DNA of 34,091 nucleotides, from the NCBI GenBank assembly GCA_937873425.1, contig CALMYE010000189.1, forward strand, positions 1 through 34,091, written 5' to 3'. The first letter of the stretch is position 1. Every line of letters starts with the position of its first letter. The DNA comes from an uncultured Sphingopyxis sp. (GTDB lineage: Bacteria > Pseudomonadota > Alphaproteobacteria > Sphingomonadales > Sphingomonadaceae). The notes beneath the pieces are model-generated. The model saw only the letters and a list, made by a program, of their open reading frames with translations. It was not told where the DNA came from and did no database searches. Below are positions 16,114 through 23,844 of this stretch, in pieces. The translations under genes and the position numbers were made by a program.

Positions 16114-17624
16114 TGCCGATCGTCCCACTCGGCGGGCCGGGGGACTGGTCCAACTATCACGGCACCGGCGTATGCGAAGGCGCGATGCGCTTCGCGCTGC
16201 GCAGCGGCGACGCGGCGCGCGGGCGCGACGAGCTGGCGATCGCCTCGGCGGCGGTGCGCGAATGGCTGGCGAAGGCGCGGGCGGAAGGCAAGCGCGTCCG
16301 CCCGCTCGGTGCGGGATGGTCGCCGTCGAACGTCAATATCTGCTCCGACGCCTGGCTGCTCCATACGCGCCGTTTCAACCGCTGCTTCCGCATCGGTCCG
16401 GGCGACGTGCGGCCCGGCATCGACGCATCGGGCCTGATGCTCGTCGAGGCCGGCGCGCTCGTCGACGAAGTGTCCGACAAGCTCGAAGAACAGGACCGCT
16501 CGCTGTGGACGAGCGGGGCGGGCAACGGCCAGACCTTCGCGGGCGCCGCCGCGACAGGAACGCACGGCTCGATGGTCGCGCATGGCGGCATTCAGGACCA
16601 TATCCGCGCGGTGCAGATGGTGACGCCGTCGGGCGTCCACTGGATCGAACCCGCGCGCGGCCTGATGGACGACGCCTTCATCGCAGGCACCGGATCGGCG
16701 CCGCTGCGCGACGACGATGTCTTCGCGGCGGCGCAGCTGCCGGTCGGCGCGCTCGGCATCGTGACGGCGCTGGTGGTCGACAGCGTGCCGCGGTTCCTCG
16801 TCCGGCCGATCCAGAATCTGCGCACCGTCGAACGCGCGGCGCTCGACTGGCTGGCGGCGGGCGATTTCCGGCGCTTCTCGGCGGCCTATGCGCTCGATCT
16901 CGAGCCCGATTTCGTGCAGATGATCGTCAATCCCTACAAGCCGTTCAAGCGGCCGGCGATGCTGCGCTTCCTCTATCGCGAGCCGTGGCGGCCCGATTAT
17001 CCGCAGGCGACGCCGGGCGAGCTGGGGGCGGGGCATGACGCGCTCAGCCTGCTTGGGCGGCTGCTCGACGACTGGCCGTGGGCGCGGGGGGCGCTGCTGC
17101 AGTTCGCGATGAAACAGGGCTATGCGGCCGGTCCCGACGTGGACGATCCCGCGGTGTTCGGCACCTGGGGCGAAGGACTCGACACGCACCGGCCGTTGGC
17201 GGACCTGTTCAACGCCTCGGTGACCATCGACCGCGCCGACCTCGCCCATGTGTTCGAGCTGATCTGCGCGGTCTACACGCGCCACGGCGGCTCGACCGCG
17301 GTCACCGTGCGCTTCATGGAGCGCGCCGAGGGACTGCTCGCGCCCGCGCGCTTTCAGCATAATGCGGTGATCGATTTCGACGGTCCGCGCAGCGAGCGGA
17401 CGGCCGACGCCTATGCGCGCGTCGTCGAGCTGCTCGACCGCGAGCGTATCGCCTTCACGCGCCACTGGGCGAAGAGCTGCCGGCTCGACGCCGCGCGGAT
17501 CGCCGCCGATTATGGCGAGGATCTGCAACGCTGGCGCGCGGCGCGCGACCGGCTGCTGCCCGATCCCGTCGACCGCGCGCAGTTCGGCAGCGACGTGCTC
17601 GACGGCTTCGGCCTGACGGTCTGA
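16113..17624 (+). CDS. FAD-dependent oxidase, aldonolactone-oxidase-like
   Basis: A 503-residue member of the vanillyl-alcohol-oxidase/PCMH flavoprotein superfamily, resembling D-arabinono-1,4-lactone oxidase. The FAD domain includes RVRPLGAGWSPSN (about 61-73), a GQTFAGAAATGTHGS loop (about 142-156) and LPVGALGIVTALVV. The C-terminal cap resembles the ALO domain, with HGGSTAVTVRFM, HWAKSCRLDAARI and DLQRWRAARDRLLP. In covalent aldonolactone oxidases a His in GHSPS carries the flavin; here that position is Trp69, so FAD is probably not covalently bound there. The ALO-typical C-terminal HWGK is HWAK here. The start overlaps the membrane-protein stop. Substrate unknown; another sugar alcohol or lactone is possible. 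Confidence 0.78.
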   Translation: MPIVPLGGPGDWSNYHGTGVCEGAMRFALRSGDAARGRDELAIASAAVREWLAKARAEGKRVRPLGAGWSPSNVNICSDAWLLHTRRFNRCFRIGPGDVRPGIDASGLMLVEAGALVDEVSDKLEEQDRSLWTSGAGNGQTFAGAAATGTHGSMVAHGGIQDHIRAVQMVTPSGVHWIEPARGLMDDAFIAGTGSAPLRDDDVFAAAQLPVGALGIVTALVVDSVPRFLVRPIQNLRTVERAALDWLAAGDFRRFSAAYALDLEPDFVQMIVNPYKPFKRPAMLRFLYREPWRPDYPQATPGELGAGHDALSLLGRLLDDWPWARGALLQFAMKQGYAAGPDVDDPAVFGTWGEGLDTHRPLADLFNASVTIDRADLAHVFELICAVYTRHGGSTAVTVRFMERAEGLLAPARFQHNAVIDFDGPRSERTADAYARVVELLDRERIAFTRHWAKSCRLDAARIAADYGEDLQRWRAARDRLLPDPVDRAQFGSDVLDGFGLTV

Positions 17625-17639
17625 ATCCGCCTTCCACCC

Positions 17640-17669
17640 TTGACAAATGGCGCGCCGCCCTGCCTTAGG
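17640..17669 (+). promoter_or_regulatory. Candidate aspS promoter
   Basis: A perfect -35 hexamer TTGACA (17640-17645) is followed after 18 bases by CTTAGG (17664-17669). It lies just after the oxidase stop and about 60 bases before the aspS ATG, so aspS probably has its own transcript. Confidence 0.5.
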
Positions 17670-17728
17670 CGCGGCCATATCGGCGCGTTCCCGACGCGGC
17701 CTCCCCCCGGACATTGAAAGAAACCGAA

Positions 17729-19510
17729 ATGCACGCCTATCGCACCCACACTTGCGGCCAGCTTCGCGGCCAGGACGTCGGGCAGACCGTCCGCTTGTCG
17801 GGCTGGGTGCATCGCAAGCGCGACCATGGCGGCCTGCTCTTCGTCGACCTGCGCGATCATTATGGGCTGACGCAGATCGTCGCGGATTCGAGCGACGCTG
17901 TCTTCGCGACGCTCGACGGCCTGCGCGCCGAAAGCGTCGTGACGATCACCGGCGAGGTGATCGCGCGGTCGGCCGAGACGGTGAACGCGAACCTGCCGAC
18001 CGGCGAGGTCGAGGTCCGCGCGCGCGAGGTTTCGGTGCAGTCGGCGGCCGCCGAACTGCCGCTGCCGGTCGCGGGCGAGCAGGACTATCCCGAGGATATC
18101 CGCCTGAAATACCGCTTCCTCGATCTGCGCCGCGACCGTCTGCACGCCAACATCCTGCTGCGCTCGAACGTCATCGCCAGCCTGCGCCGCCGCATGGTCG
18201 AGCAGGGCTTCACCGAATATCAGACGCCGATCCTGACCGCCTCCTCGCCCGAGGGCGCGCGCGACTATCTGGTGCCGAGCCGCGTCCATCCCGGCAAATT
18301 CTATGCGCTGCCGCAGGCGCCGCAGATGTTCAAGCAGCTGCTGATGGTCGCGGGCTTCGACCGCTATTTCCAGATCGCGCCCTGCTTCCGCGACGAGGAT
18401 GCGCGCGCCGACCGTAGCCCGGGCGAATTCTATCAGCTCGATTTCGAGATGAGCTTCGTCACGCAGGACGATGTGTTCAACGCGATCGAACCGGTGCTGG
18501 CGGGCGTGTTCGAGGAGTTCGCGAACGGCAGGTCGGTGACCCCGGCCGGGTCCTTCCCGCGCATTCCCTACAAGGAATCGATGCTGAAATACGGCAACGA
18601 CAAGCCCGACCTGCGTAACCCGTTGGTCATCACCGACGTGTCGGCGCACTTCGCCGGATCGGGCTTCGGCCGCTTCGCGGACATCGTCGCGGCGGGCGAC
18701 GTCGTGCGCGCGATCCCGGCGCCCGCGACCGCCGAGAAGAGCCGCAAATTCTTCGACGACATGAACGGCTGGGCGCAGGGCGAGGGCTTCGCCGGTCTCG
18801 GCTATGCGACGCGCAAGGGCGGCGAATGGGGCGGCCCGATCGCCAAGAACCACGGGTCCGACAAGATGGACGCGATCGCTGCAGAACTCGGCCTTGGTCC
18901 CGATGACGGCCTGTTCTTTGCCGCGGGCAAGGAAGCGACGGCGGCGAAGCTCGCCGGCTTCGCGCGCACCCGCGTCGCCGAACAGCTCGACCTGATCGAC
19001 GCCAACCGCTTCGAAATGTGCTGGATCGTCGATTTCCCGATGTTCGAGGCCGATGAGGAAACGGGCAAGATCGATTTCAGCCACAACCCGTTCAGCATGC
19101 CGCAGGGCGAGCTGGAGGCGCTGGAGACGAAAGACCCGCTCGATATTCTCGCCTGGCAGTACGACATCGTGTGCAACGGCGTCGAACTGTCGTCGGGCGC
19201 GATCCGCAACCATCGCCCCGACATCATGTACAAGGCGTTCGAGATCGCGGGTTACAGCCAGGCCGACGTCGACAGCAATTTCGCGGGCATGATCAACGCC
19301 TTCAAGTTCGGCGCGCCGCCGCACGGCGGCTCGGCGCCGGGCGTCGATCGCATCGTCATGCTGCTCGCCGACGAGCCGAACATCCGCGAAGTCGTCGTCT
19401 TCCCGATGAACCAGAAGGCCGAGGACCTGATGATGGGCGCCCCGGCGCCGGTCAGCGAGCAGCAGCTTCGCGAACTGCGCATCCGGCTGGTCGATGGGCC
19501 GAAGGGGTGA
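17729..19510 (+). CDS. aspS: Aspartyl-tRNA synthetase, probably non-discriminating
   Basis: Class II synthetase that charges tRNA with aspartate. The 593-residue length and the bacterial GAD insertion fit bacterial AspRS. The anticodon-binding domain starts GQLRG...[16 protein letters not shown]. Motif 2 ([19 protein letters not shown]) and motif 3 ([14 protein letters not shown]) are intact. His33 in RDHGG is the residue associated with non-discriminating AspRS, which also makes Asp-tRNA(Asn) for GatCAB; discriminating enzymes such as E. coli have Leu. The ATG giving MHAYRTHTC was chosen over a TTG 15 bases upstream, because GAAAG lies before it and homologues start there. Confidence 0.95.
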   Translation: MHAYRTHTCGQLRGQDVGQTVRLSGWVHRKRDHGGLLFVDLRDHYGLTQIVADSSDAVFATLDGLRAESVVTITGEVIARSAETVNANLPTGEVEVRAREVSVQSAAAELPLPVAGEQDYPEDIRLKYRFLDLRRDRLHANILLRSNVIASLRRRMVEQGFTEYQTPILTASSPEGARDYLVPSRVHPGKFYALPQAPQMFKQLLMVAGFDRYFQIAPCFRDEDARADRSPGEFYQLDFEMSFVTQDDVFNAIEPVLAGVFEEFANGRSVTPAGSFPRIPYKESMLKYGNDKPDLRNPLVITDVSAHFAGSGFGRFADIVAAGDVVRAIPAPATAEKSRKFFDDMNGWAQGEGFAGLGYATRKGGEWGGPIAKNHGSDKMDAIAAELGLGPDDGLFFAAGKEATAAKLAGFARTRVAEQLDLIDANRFEMCWIVDFPMFEADEETGKIDFSHNPFSMPQGELEALETKDPLDILAWQYDIVCNGVELSSGAIRNHRPDIMYKAFEIAGYSQADVDSNFAGMINAFKFGAPPHGGSAPGVDRIVMLLADEPNIREVVVFPMNQKAEDLMMGAPAPVSEQQLRELRIRLVDGPKG

Positions 19511-19511
19511 G

Positions 19512-19549
19512 TTGCGCTCTATGTGAAACTGTGCTACGCAGTTTCACAT
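19512..19549 (+). promoter_or_regulatory. vapBC promoter with overlapping operator palindrome
   Basis: A perfect 10-bp inverted repeat ATGTGAAACT / AGTTTCACAT (19521-19530, 19540-19549) flanks GTGCTACGC. It overlaps a TTGCGC (19512-19517) and an extended -10-like TGTGCTACG, and its last two bases are the first two of the antitoxin ATG. This is the expected layout of an autoregulatory toxin-antitoxin operator. With a 17-base spacer the predicted start of transcription falls at or next to the ATG, and no ribosome-binding site is visible. Confidence 0.6.
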
Positions 19550-19901
19550 GAAGAATGTCACCATCGCTCTCGACGACGAAACGCACCACCGCGCGCGCAT
19601 TCGCGCGGCGGAACTGGGAACGTCGCTGTCGGCGCTGGTGAAGGATTATCTGCGGCAGCTGGCCGATGCGCCCTTGTCCGCAACCGGAGTGCGGGAAATG
19701 CCCATGCCCTATACCGCCCTGCCCGGGGGCATCACCGGTCCCGTGGTTCCCAAAAGCGCTGCCAAGAACAAAAAACCGCGGCAGCCGGGGGCGTTGCGGG
19801 GCAAGATCTGGGTCGCGGACGATTTCGACGAATGGCCCGAGGGCTTTCTCGACGCCTTCTATGGCGAGGACACCGAGGCAGCGCGCAACTGGTATAAATG
19901 A
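19548..19901 (+). CDS. VapB-type antitoxin
   Basis: The 117-residue product begins with a ribbon-helix-helix-like module (KNVTIALDDETHHRARIRA, then LSALVKDYL, about 2-36) suited to bind the operator palindrome. A basic, proline-rich linker (about 65-80) leads to a C-terminal tail GKIWVADDFDEWPEGFLDAF (about 86-106) rich in acidic and aromatic residues. This tail resembles the toxin-binding tail more often seen on Phd-type antitoxins paired with PIN toxins. The stop overlaps the toxin start (ATGA), giving translational coupling. The family assignment rests on pattern and context. Confidence 0.82.
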   Translation: MKNVTIALDDETHHRARIRAAELGTSLSALVKDYLRQLADAPLSATGVREMPMPYTALPGGITGPVVPKSAAKNKKPRQPGALRGKIWVADDFDEWPEGFLDAFYGEDTEAARNWYK

Positions 19902-20284
19902 GGCTGCTGCTCGATACCCATGCGCTGATCTGGTGGCTGGAGGATTCGCCGCGCCTCGGCCCCGTGTCGCGTGCGCTGATCGCCGATGCGGACAATGATG
20001 TTCTGGTCAGCATTTTATCGCTGTGGGAAATCACGATAAAATGGCGTGTCGGCAAGCTGGAACGCTCGGGAAGCCATTTCGGCGACCTGCTCGGTGATCA
20101 GCGCATCGACCTGCTGCCGGTGACGGTGGACCATGTCCGCGCGCTCGATGCGCTAGCCTTCCATCATGGCGACCCGTTCGACCATCTGATCCTCGCGCAG
20201 GCGGAGGAGGAGCGGCTGACGATCGTGACGAGCGACCGGCAGATGACGCTTTACGGCATCCCCTGTATCGACGCGTCGAAATGA
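19898..20284 (+). CDS. VapC-type PIN-domain toxin
   Basis: The 128-residue protein is a complete PIN domain, a metal-dependent ribonuclease fold; VapC toxins usually cut tRNA or rRNA. Acidic active-site residues are visible: Asp6 in LLLDTHALIWWL, Glu44 in SLWEITIK, the Asp in DPFDHLILAQA and the Asp in VTSDRQM. LDTHALIWWL and GDPFDHLILAQA place it in the subgroup annotated as COG3744. It overlaps the antitoxin by four bases and its end overlaps the start of a hydrolase gene. The toxin target cannot be read from sequence. Confidence 0.88.
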   Translation: MRLLLDTHALIWWLEDSPRLGPVSRALIADADNDVLVSILSLWEITIKWRVGKLERSGSHFGDLLGDQRIDLLPVTVDHVRALDALAFHHGDPFDHLILAQAEEERLTIVTSDRQMTLYGIPCIDASK

Positions 20285-21159
20285 CAATGCGCGACCCCTC
20301 CACCCACCGGCTTGCCACACCGGACGGCGACATCTGCTGGTTCGAATGGGGCAGCCCATCGGACCGCCCTTCGGTGCTGCTGCTCCACGCGACGGGTTTC
20401 CATGCCCGGCTGTGGGATCGGGTGATTGCGGCGCTGCCCGCCGGGACGCATGTCATCGCCCCCGACCATCGCGGGCATGGGCGGAGCTTCAAGCCCGCGT
20501 CGCTCTCCGACTGGGCGGCGTCGGCGGACGCGCTGCTGCCGCTCGTCGATCGCTTTGCCGGGACGAAGCTCGTCGGTTGCGGACACAGCATGGGGGGGTA
20601 TGTGCTCACGCGGCTGGCCGCCGAGCGGCCCAGTGCGTTCGCGCATGTCGTGCTGATCGACCCCGTCATCATGGAGCCGCCCTTCTATCGCGGCGGCGCT
20701 GCGCTGCCGGTTCCCGATCCCGCCGACCATCCGGTCGCGCGCCGCCGCGATCGCTGGGCGAGCGTCGAGGAGATGCGGGCGCGCTTCGCCGACCGGCTGC
20801 CCTACAGCCGCTGGCGCCCCGAAGTGCTCGCCGACTATTGCCTGAACGGGCTGCTGCCGGCGGCGGACGGGGAGGGGTTCATGCTCGCCTGCCCGCCGGC
20901 GCTCGAGGCGTCGATGTATCAGAATGCGCTGCGCACCGACCCCTATGCCTGGCTGGGCGACCTCGCGATGCCGGTCACGCTGGTCCGCGCCCCGGCCGGG
21001 GAGCGCGACGGCGCGCTCGACTTTTCGCAGAGCCCGACCTGGACCGGGCTCGGCCCACATATCGGCGCGGTGCGCGACGAGCTGTGGCCCGAGCATAGCC
21101 ATTTCATCCCGATGGAAGCGCCCGAGCGCGTCGCGGCGCTGATCGCCGCTGTGCTTTGA
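20281..21159 (+). CDS. Alpha/beta-hydrolase
   Basis: A 292-residue alpha/beta-hydrolase. Nucleophile Ser103 lies in GCGHSMGG; the oxyanion region is LLLHATGFHARLWD; APDHRGHGRS is the usual strand-turn; the catalytic histidine is probably His274 in HSHFIPMEAPE. There is no signal peptide, so it is cytosolic. Substrate unknown; an esterase or lipase-like enzyme is likely. Two nearby ATGs are possible starts (20281 and 20287); the first forms an ATGA overlap with the toxin stop. This suggests co-transcription with vapBC, though the hydrolase is probably an older resident. Confidence 0.88.
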   Translation: MTMRDPSTHRLATPDGDICWFEWGSPSDRPSVLLLHATGFHARLWDRVIAALPAGTHVIAPDHRGHGRSFKPASLSDWAASADALLPLVDRFAGTKLVGCGHSMGGYVLTRLAAERPSAFAHVVLIDPVIMEPPFYRGGAALPVPDPADHPVARRRDRWASVEEMRARFADRLPYSRWRPEVLADYCLNGLLPAADGEGFMLACPPALEASMYQNALRTDPYAWLGDLAMPVTLVRAPAGERDGALDFSQSPTWTGLGPHIGAVRDELWPEHSHFIPMEAPERVAALIAAVL

Positions 21160-21184
21160 CAGCCATGCGGCTCTGATATAGCCC
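21156..21184 (+). promoter_or_regulatory. Candidate promoter of the periplasmic protein gene
   Basis: A perfect TTGACA (21156-21161) overlaps the hydrolase stop codon. TAGCCC (21179-21184) is 17 bases downstream, inside GATATAGCCC; TATAGC at 15-base spacing is an alternative. Confidence 0.45.
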
Positions 21185-21231
21185 GGCAGCGGGTCGATCG
21201 GTCGGGCGCGGGGGGCGCCCAAGGGGGACGG

Positions 21232-22173
21232 ATGGGCATCGGACGGAAATGGACCGCAATCCTGTTGCTGGCGGGGGCGTCGCCCGCCGCCGCCGAGGTG
21301 CTGACGATCCGCGGCAGCAATCCGCCGGTGCGGCCCGTCGCCGACGATCTCGCCAGCCTGTCGGTCGAGCGCTTTGCGGGGCCTGACGGCGCCGCGCTGT
21401 CCGACGCGATCGAGGCCGAGCTCGGCTCCGCGACCTTTGGCGGGCGCCCCTATTTCAGGATCGTCGCCCCCGAGGCGGGGGGGCCGGCCGACGGGCTGAT
21501 CACCGGAACGGTGCGCACCGGGGTCGAGGAAACTCCGGTCACCGAAAAGCGCACGCGCTGCGAGGAAAAGGACCCGAACGACGACAAGAAATGCCTGAAG
21601 GAGGTGCAGGTCGATATCCGCTGCCGCCGCCGGGTCGCGACGGTCAACACCAGCATCCGGCTCGTCGCGATGGGCGATGGGTCGGTGCGCTACACCCGGC
21701 CGCAGTCGCTGCGCGACGAACAGACTTTGTGCCCCGACCGCAAGGCGGGCCGCAGCGTCGAGGAGTTCGTCGCGGCCGCGCTCGCCAACGAGGCGAGCGG
21801 CGTGCGCTTCGACCTCGCGCCCGCCGGCTATGCGATCGACGTGCGGGTGGACGAGAATCGCAAGGGCCTGTCCAAGCCGGCGCAGGACGCGTTCCGCGCG
21901 GCGGTCCGTCAGACCAAGAGCGACGAAGCGGGCGCCTGCGCCAGCTGGTCGGCGATTGCCCGCGACGTCGAGCCGACCGCGGCGCTGGCCTTCAACCTGG
22001 GCCTGTGCGCCGAGATGCAGCAGAATTTCGATGCCGCGATCGACTGGTACGGGCAGGCGCAGCGGCTGGGGTCGAAAAGCCGCGAAATTCCGGCGGCGCT
22101 GGCGCGGATCGAGCGTCACCGCGCCGTGCTCGCCGCCTGGCAGGCGCGCAAGCGGCTGATGGGATATGAGTAA
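21232..22173 (+). CDS. Periplasmic protein with CsgG/LpoB-like N-terminus and TPR-like end
   Basis: The 313-residue protein has a signal peptide (about 1-22, cleavage after AAA). Residues about 38-85 (LSVERFAGPDGAALSDAIEAELG...YFRIV) match the general pattern of CsgG/LpoB-like folds. Several cysteines around 108-140 (TRCEEKD, KKCLKEV, IRCRRR) could form disulfides. The C-terminal third (about 240-310) has helical repeats with AALAFNLGLCAEMQQNFDAAI and YGQAQRLG spacing, as in TPR modules. GGGGGA precedes the ATG. It lies between a hydrolase and ppk2 and appears to have its own promoter. I do not name a function. Confidence 0.7.
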   Translation: MGIGRKWTAILLLAGASPAAAEVLTIRGSNPPVRPVADDLASLSVERFAGPDGAALSDAIEAELGSATFGGRPYFRIVAPEAGGPADGLITGTVRTGVEETPVTEKRTRCEEKDPNDDKKCLKEVQVDIRCRRRVATVNTSIRLVAMGDGSVRYTRPQSLRDEQTLCPDRKAGRSVEEFVAAALANEASGVRFDLAPAGYAIDVRVDENRKGLSKPAQDAFRAAVRQTKSDEAGACASWSAIARDVEPTAALAFNLGLCAEMQQNFDAAIDWYGQAQRLGSKSREIPAALARIERHRAVLAAWQARKRLMGYE

Positions 22174-22220
22174 GCCCGGCGCCCGCCGCTGTGCCAAAGC
22201 GTGACAGCATCAACAGGCGC

Positions 22221-22250
22221 TTGGTTTGGCCTGCGGTGCTGGGCTAGGGT
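22221..22250 (+). promoter_or_regulatory. Weak candidate ppk2 promoter
   Basis: TTGGTT (22221-22226), an 18-base spacer and TAGGGT (22245-22250) lie just before ppk2. If real, the transcript would start almost at the ATG. Weak match. Confidence 0.28.
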
Positions 22251-22256
22251 CGCGGC

Positions 22257-23042
22257 ATGACGATCCAGCTTTCCGACCATGAGACCGGCGCCAAATATCG
22301 GGGCGCCTATGCCGACGATCTTGCCGCGCTGCAGGACCGGCTCGAACGCATCCAGGCCGCGCATATCGCGCATCGCCAGCGCAGCGTCATCATGTTCGAG
22401 GGCTGGGACGCGGCGGGGAAGGGCGGCATCATCACCCGGCTGACCGGGCATCTCGACCCGCGCTATTTCGAGGTGTGGCCGATCGGCGCGCCGAGCGACG
22501 AGGAAAAGGCGCGGCATTTCCTGTGGCGTTTCTGGAAGCGCCTGCCGGGCAACCGCGAAATCTCGGTCTTCGACCGCAGCTGGTACGGGCGTGTGCTCGT
22601 CGAGCGCGTCGAGGGCTTTGCGAGCGAGGCCGAGTGGCGCAAGGGCTATGACGAGATCAACGAGTTCGAGGCGCAACTGACCGGCAGCGGCACGCATCTG
22701 GTCAAGCTGTTCGTCCACATCACCCAGGACGAGCAGGACAAGCGCCTCGCCGACCGGCTGAACGACCCGTGGAAGCGCTGGAAGACCGGGACCGAGGATT
22801 ATCGCAACCGGGCGAAGCGCAAGGAGTATCTGGCGGCGATAGACGAGATGTTCGCGCAGACCGACACGCGCTGGGCGCCGTGGAAGGTGATCGACGGCAA
22901 CAACAAGAAGGCGGCGCGCATCGCGGCGCTGACGCATGTCGCCGACACGCTGGAGGCCGCGGTGCCGATGACGCCGCCCGAGATCGACCCGGCGGTGGTC
23001 GAGCTGGCGCAAAAGGCATTCGGTTACGCGCCGAAAGACTAG
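22257..23042 (+). CDS. ppk2: Polyphosphate kinase 2 family protein
   Basis: PPK2 enzymes use polyphosphate to phosphorylate nucleotides and are unrelated to PPK1. The 261 residues form a single P-loop domain: Walker A GWDAAGKGG (49-57), FDRSWYGRVLVERVEGF as the Walker B and lid region, and later KRLADRLNDPWKRWK. The wording (APSDEEKARHFLWRFWKRLP, FDRSWYGRVL) is close to polyphosphate:AMP phosphotransferases, so AMP or ADP may be the acceptor, but the class cannot be set with confidence. It lies about 8 kb from ppk1-ppx, giving the cell both arms of polyphosphate metabolism within this window. Confidence 0.9.
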   Translation: MTIQLSDHETGAKYRGAYADDLAALQDRLERIQAAHIAHRQRSVIMFEGWDAAGKGGIITRLTGHLDPRYFEVWPIGAPSDEEKARHFLWRFWKRLPGNREISVFDRSWYGRVLVERVEGFASEAEWRKGYDEINEFEAQLTGSGTHLVKLFVHITQDEQDKRLADRLNDPWKRWKTGTEDYRNRAKRKEYLAAIDEMFAQTDTRWAPWKVIDGNNKKAARIAALTHVADTLEAAVPMTPPEIDPAVVELAQKAFGYAPKD

Positions 23043-23096
23043 CTTTTTCGGCCCGCGCGGCTAGCCATGCCCGCGCCCGGTCGCTACATGGGGACG

Positions 23097-23633
23097 ATGA
23101 GCCGCGCCAAGCGATCCGACGATTGGGGTTTCCCCCGCTGGCGCCCCTATGGGGCGTCGCGCGAGGCGCAGAAGGTGCGGCTGTGCGATCGTCACGGCTG
23201 CGCGGAACCCGGAAACTGCCCGGCGCCCAAGTCGCCGAACAGCCCCGAACGCTGGTATTTCTGCGAGGCGCATGCGGCCGAGTATAATCGCGGCTGGGAC
23301 TATTTCGCGGGGCTCAGCGCCGAAGAAGCGGCCGACCGCGCCGCCGAGGAAGCGCGCGGCGCGCGCAGCTATGCCCGGGCGCAGCATTATGGCTGGGGCG
23401 GCGCGGGCGACGGCAGCCGCAGCGCCGACGAGATGCGCGCGCTGGAGGTGCTGGGGCTCGATCCCGACGCCGATTTCGACGCGACCAAGAAGGCGTGGCG
23501 CGCCTACGCCAAGGAATGCCATCCCGATGTGAAGCCGGGCGATGCGGAAGCGGCGAAACGCTTTGCGGCGGGGCAGGCGGCGTTCGAGGTGCTGAAGCAA
23601 GCGGAAGAGCGGAAGAGCTGGAAGCCGGCTTAG
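23097..23633 (+). CDS. J-domain protein with N-terminal Cys/His cluster
   Basis: The C-terminal part (about 110-175 of 178) is a J-domain carrying the HPD motif (AKECHPDVKPGD), which activates the ATPase of a DnaK-type chaperone. Ahead of it, residues about 30-65 carry C-x4-C-x5-C-x14-C-x2-H, a likely zinc-binding cluster (LCDRHGC, GNC, WYFCEAH). There is no G/F region or DnaJ zinc finger, so it is not DnaJ itself but a class III J-protein. The start giving MSRAKRSDDWG was chosen because GGGGA lies upstream; ATGs 9 and 30 bases earlier are possible. It is convergent with mtgA across a repeat-rich gap. Confidence 0.8.
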   Translation: MSRAKRSDDWGFPRWRPYGASREAQKVRLCDRHGCAEPGNCPAPKSPNSPERWYFCEAHAAEYNRGWDYFAGLSAEEAADRAAEEARGARSYARAQHYGWGGAGDGSRSADEMRALEVLGLDPDADFDATKKAWRAYAKECHPDVKPGDAEAAKRFAAGQAAFEVLKQAEERKSWKPA

Positions 23634-23645
23634 AGGTCGCAGTTT

Positions 23646-23844
23646 GACGGCTGCCAGCGACCAGTTGCGGCCATAAAGATCCTCCCCGCTCCGCGGGGAG
23701 GGGGACCACCGAAGGTGGTGGAGGGGGCTCTCGGCCTCACGCGATGCGAAAGGACGAGAGCCCCCTCCGTCAGCCCTGCGGGCTGCCACCTCCCCACAAG
23801 TGGGGAGGATCACTATGGCCGCTTTCCACCCCAAAGCAGCCATC
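23646..23844. repeat. Palindrome of type A, copy 2, nested in a wider palindrome
   Basis: The type A core runs 23678-23811, with exact ends GATCCTCCCC / GGGGAGGATC and an inner match GGAGGGGGCTCTCG / CGAGAGCCCCCTCC (23720-23733, 23755-23768). Outside it, GGCCATA / TATGGCC and a further weaker match (GACGGCTGC / GCAGCCATC) extend the symmetry to about 199 bases. This suggests insertion of the type A element into, or growth out of, an older palindrome. It lies between convergent genes. Confidence 0.82.

Noticed and set aside
15784-19510. Possible recent mobile island containing the membrane protein and oxidase
   Set aside because: Base composition and codon use look like the neighbours; no integrase, insertion sequence or attachment-like repeat was seen. 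Insertion is suggested only by gene order.
23031-23051. Possible terminator after ppk2 (CCGAAA / TTTCGG)
   Set aside because: The stem is only six pairs with a nine-base loop, has no U-run after it and overlaps the end of the coding region.
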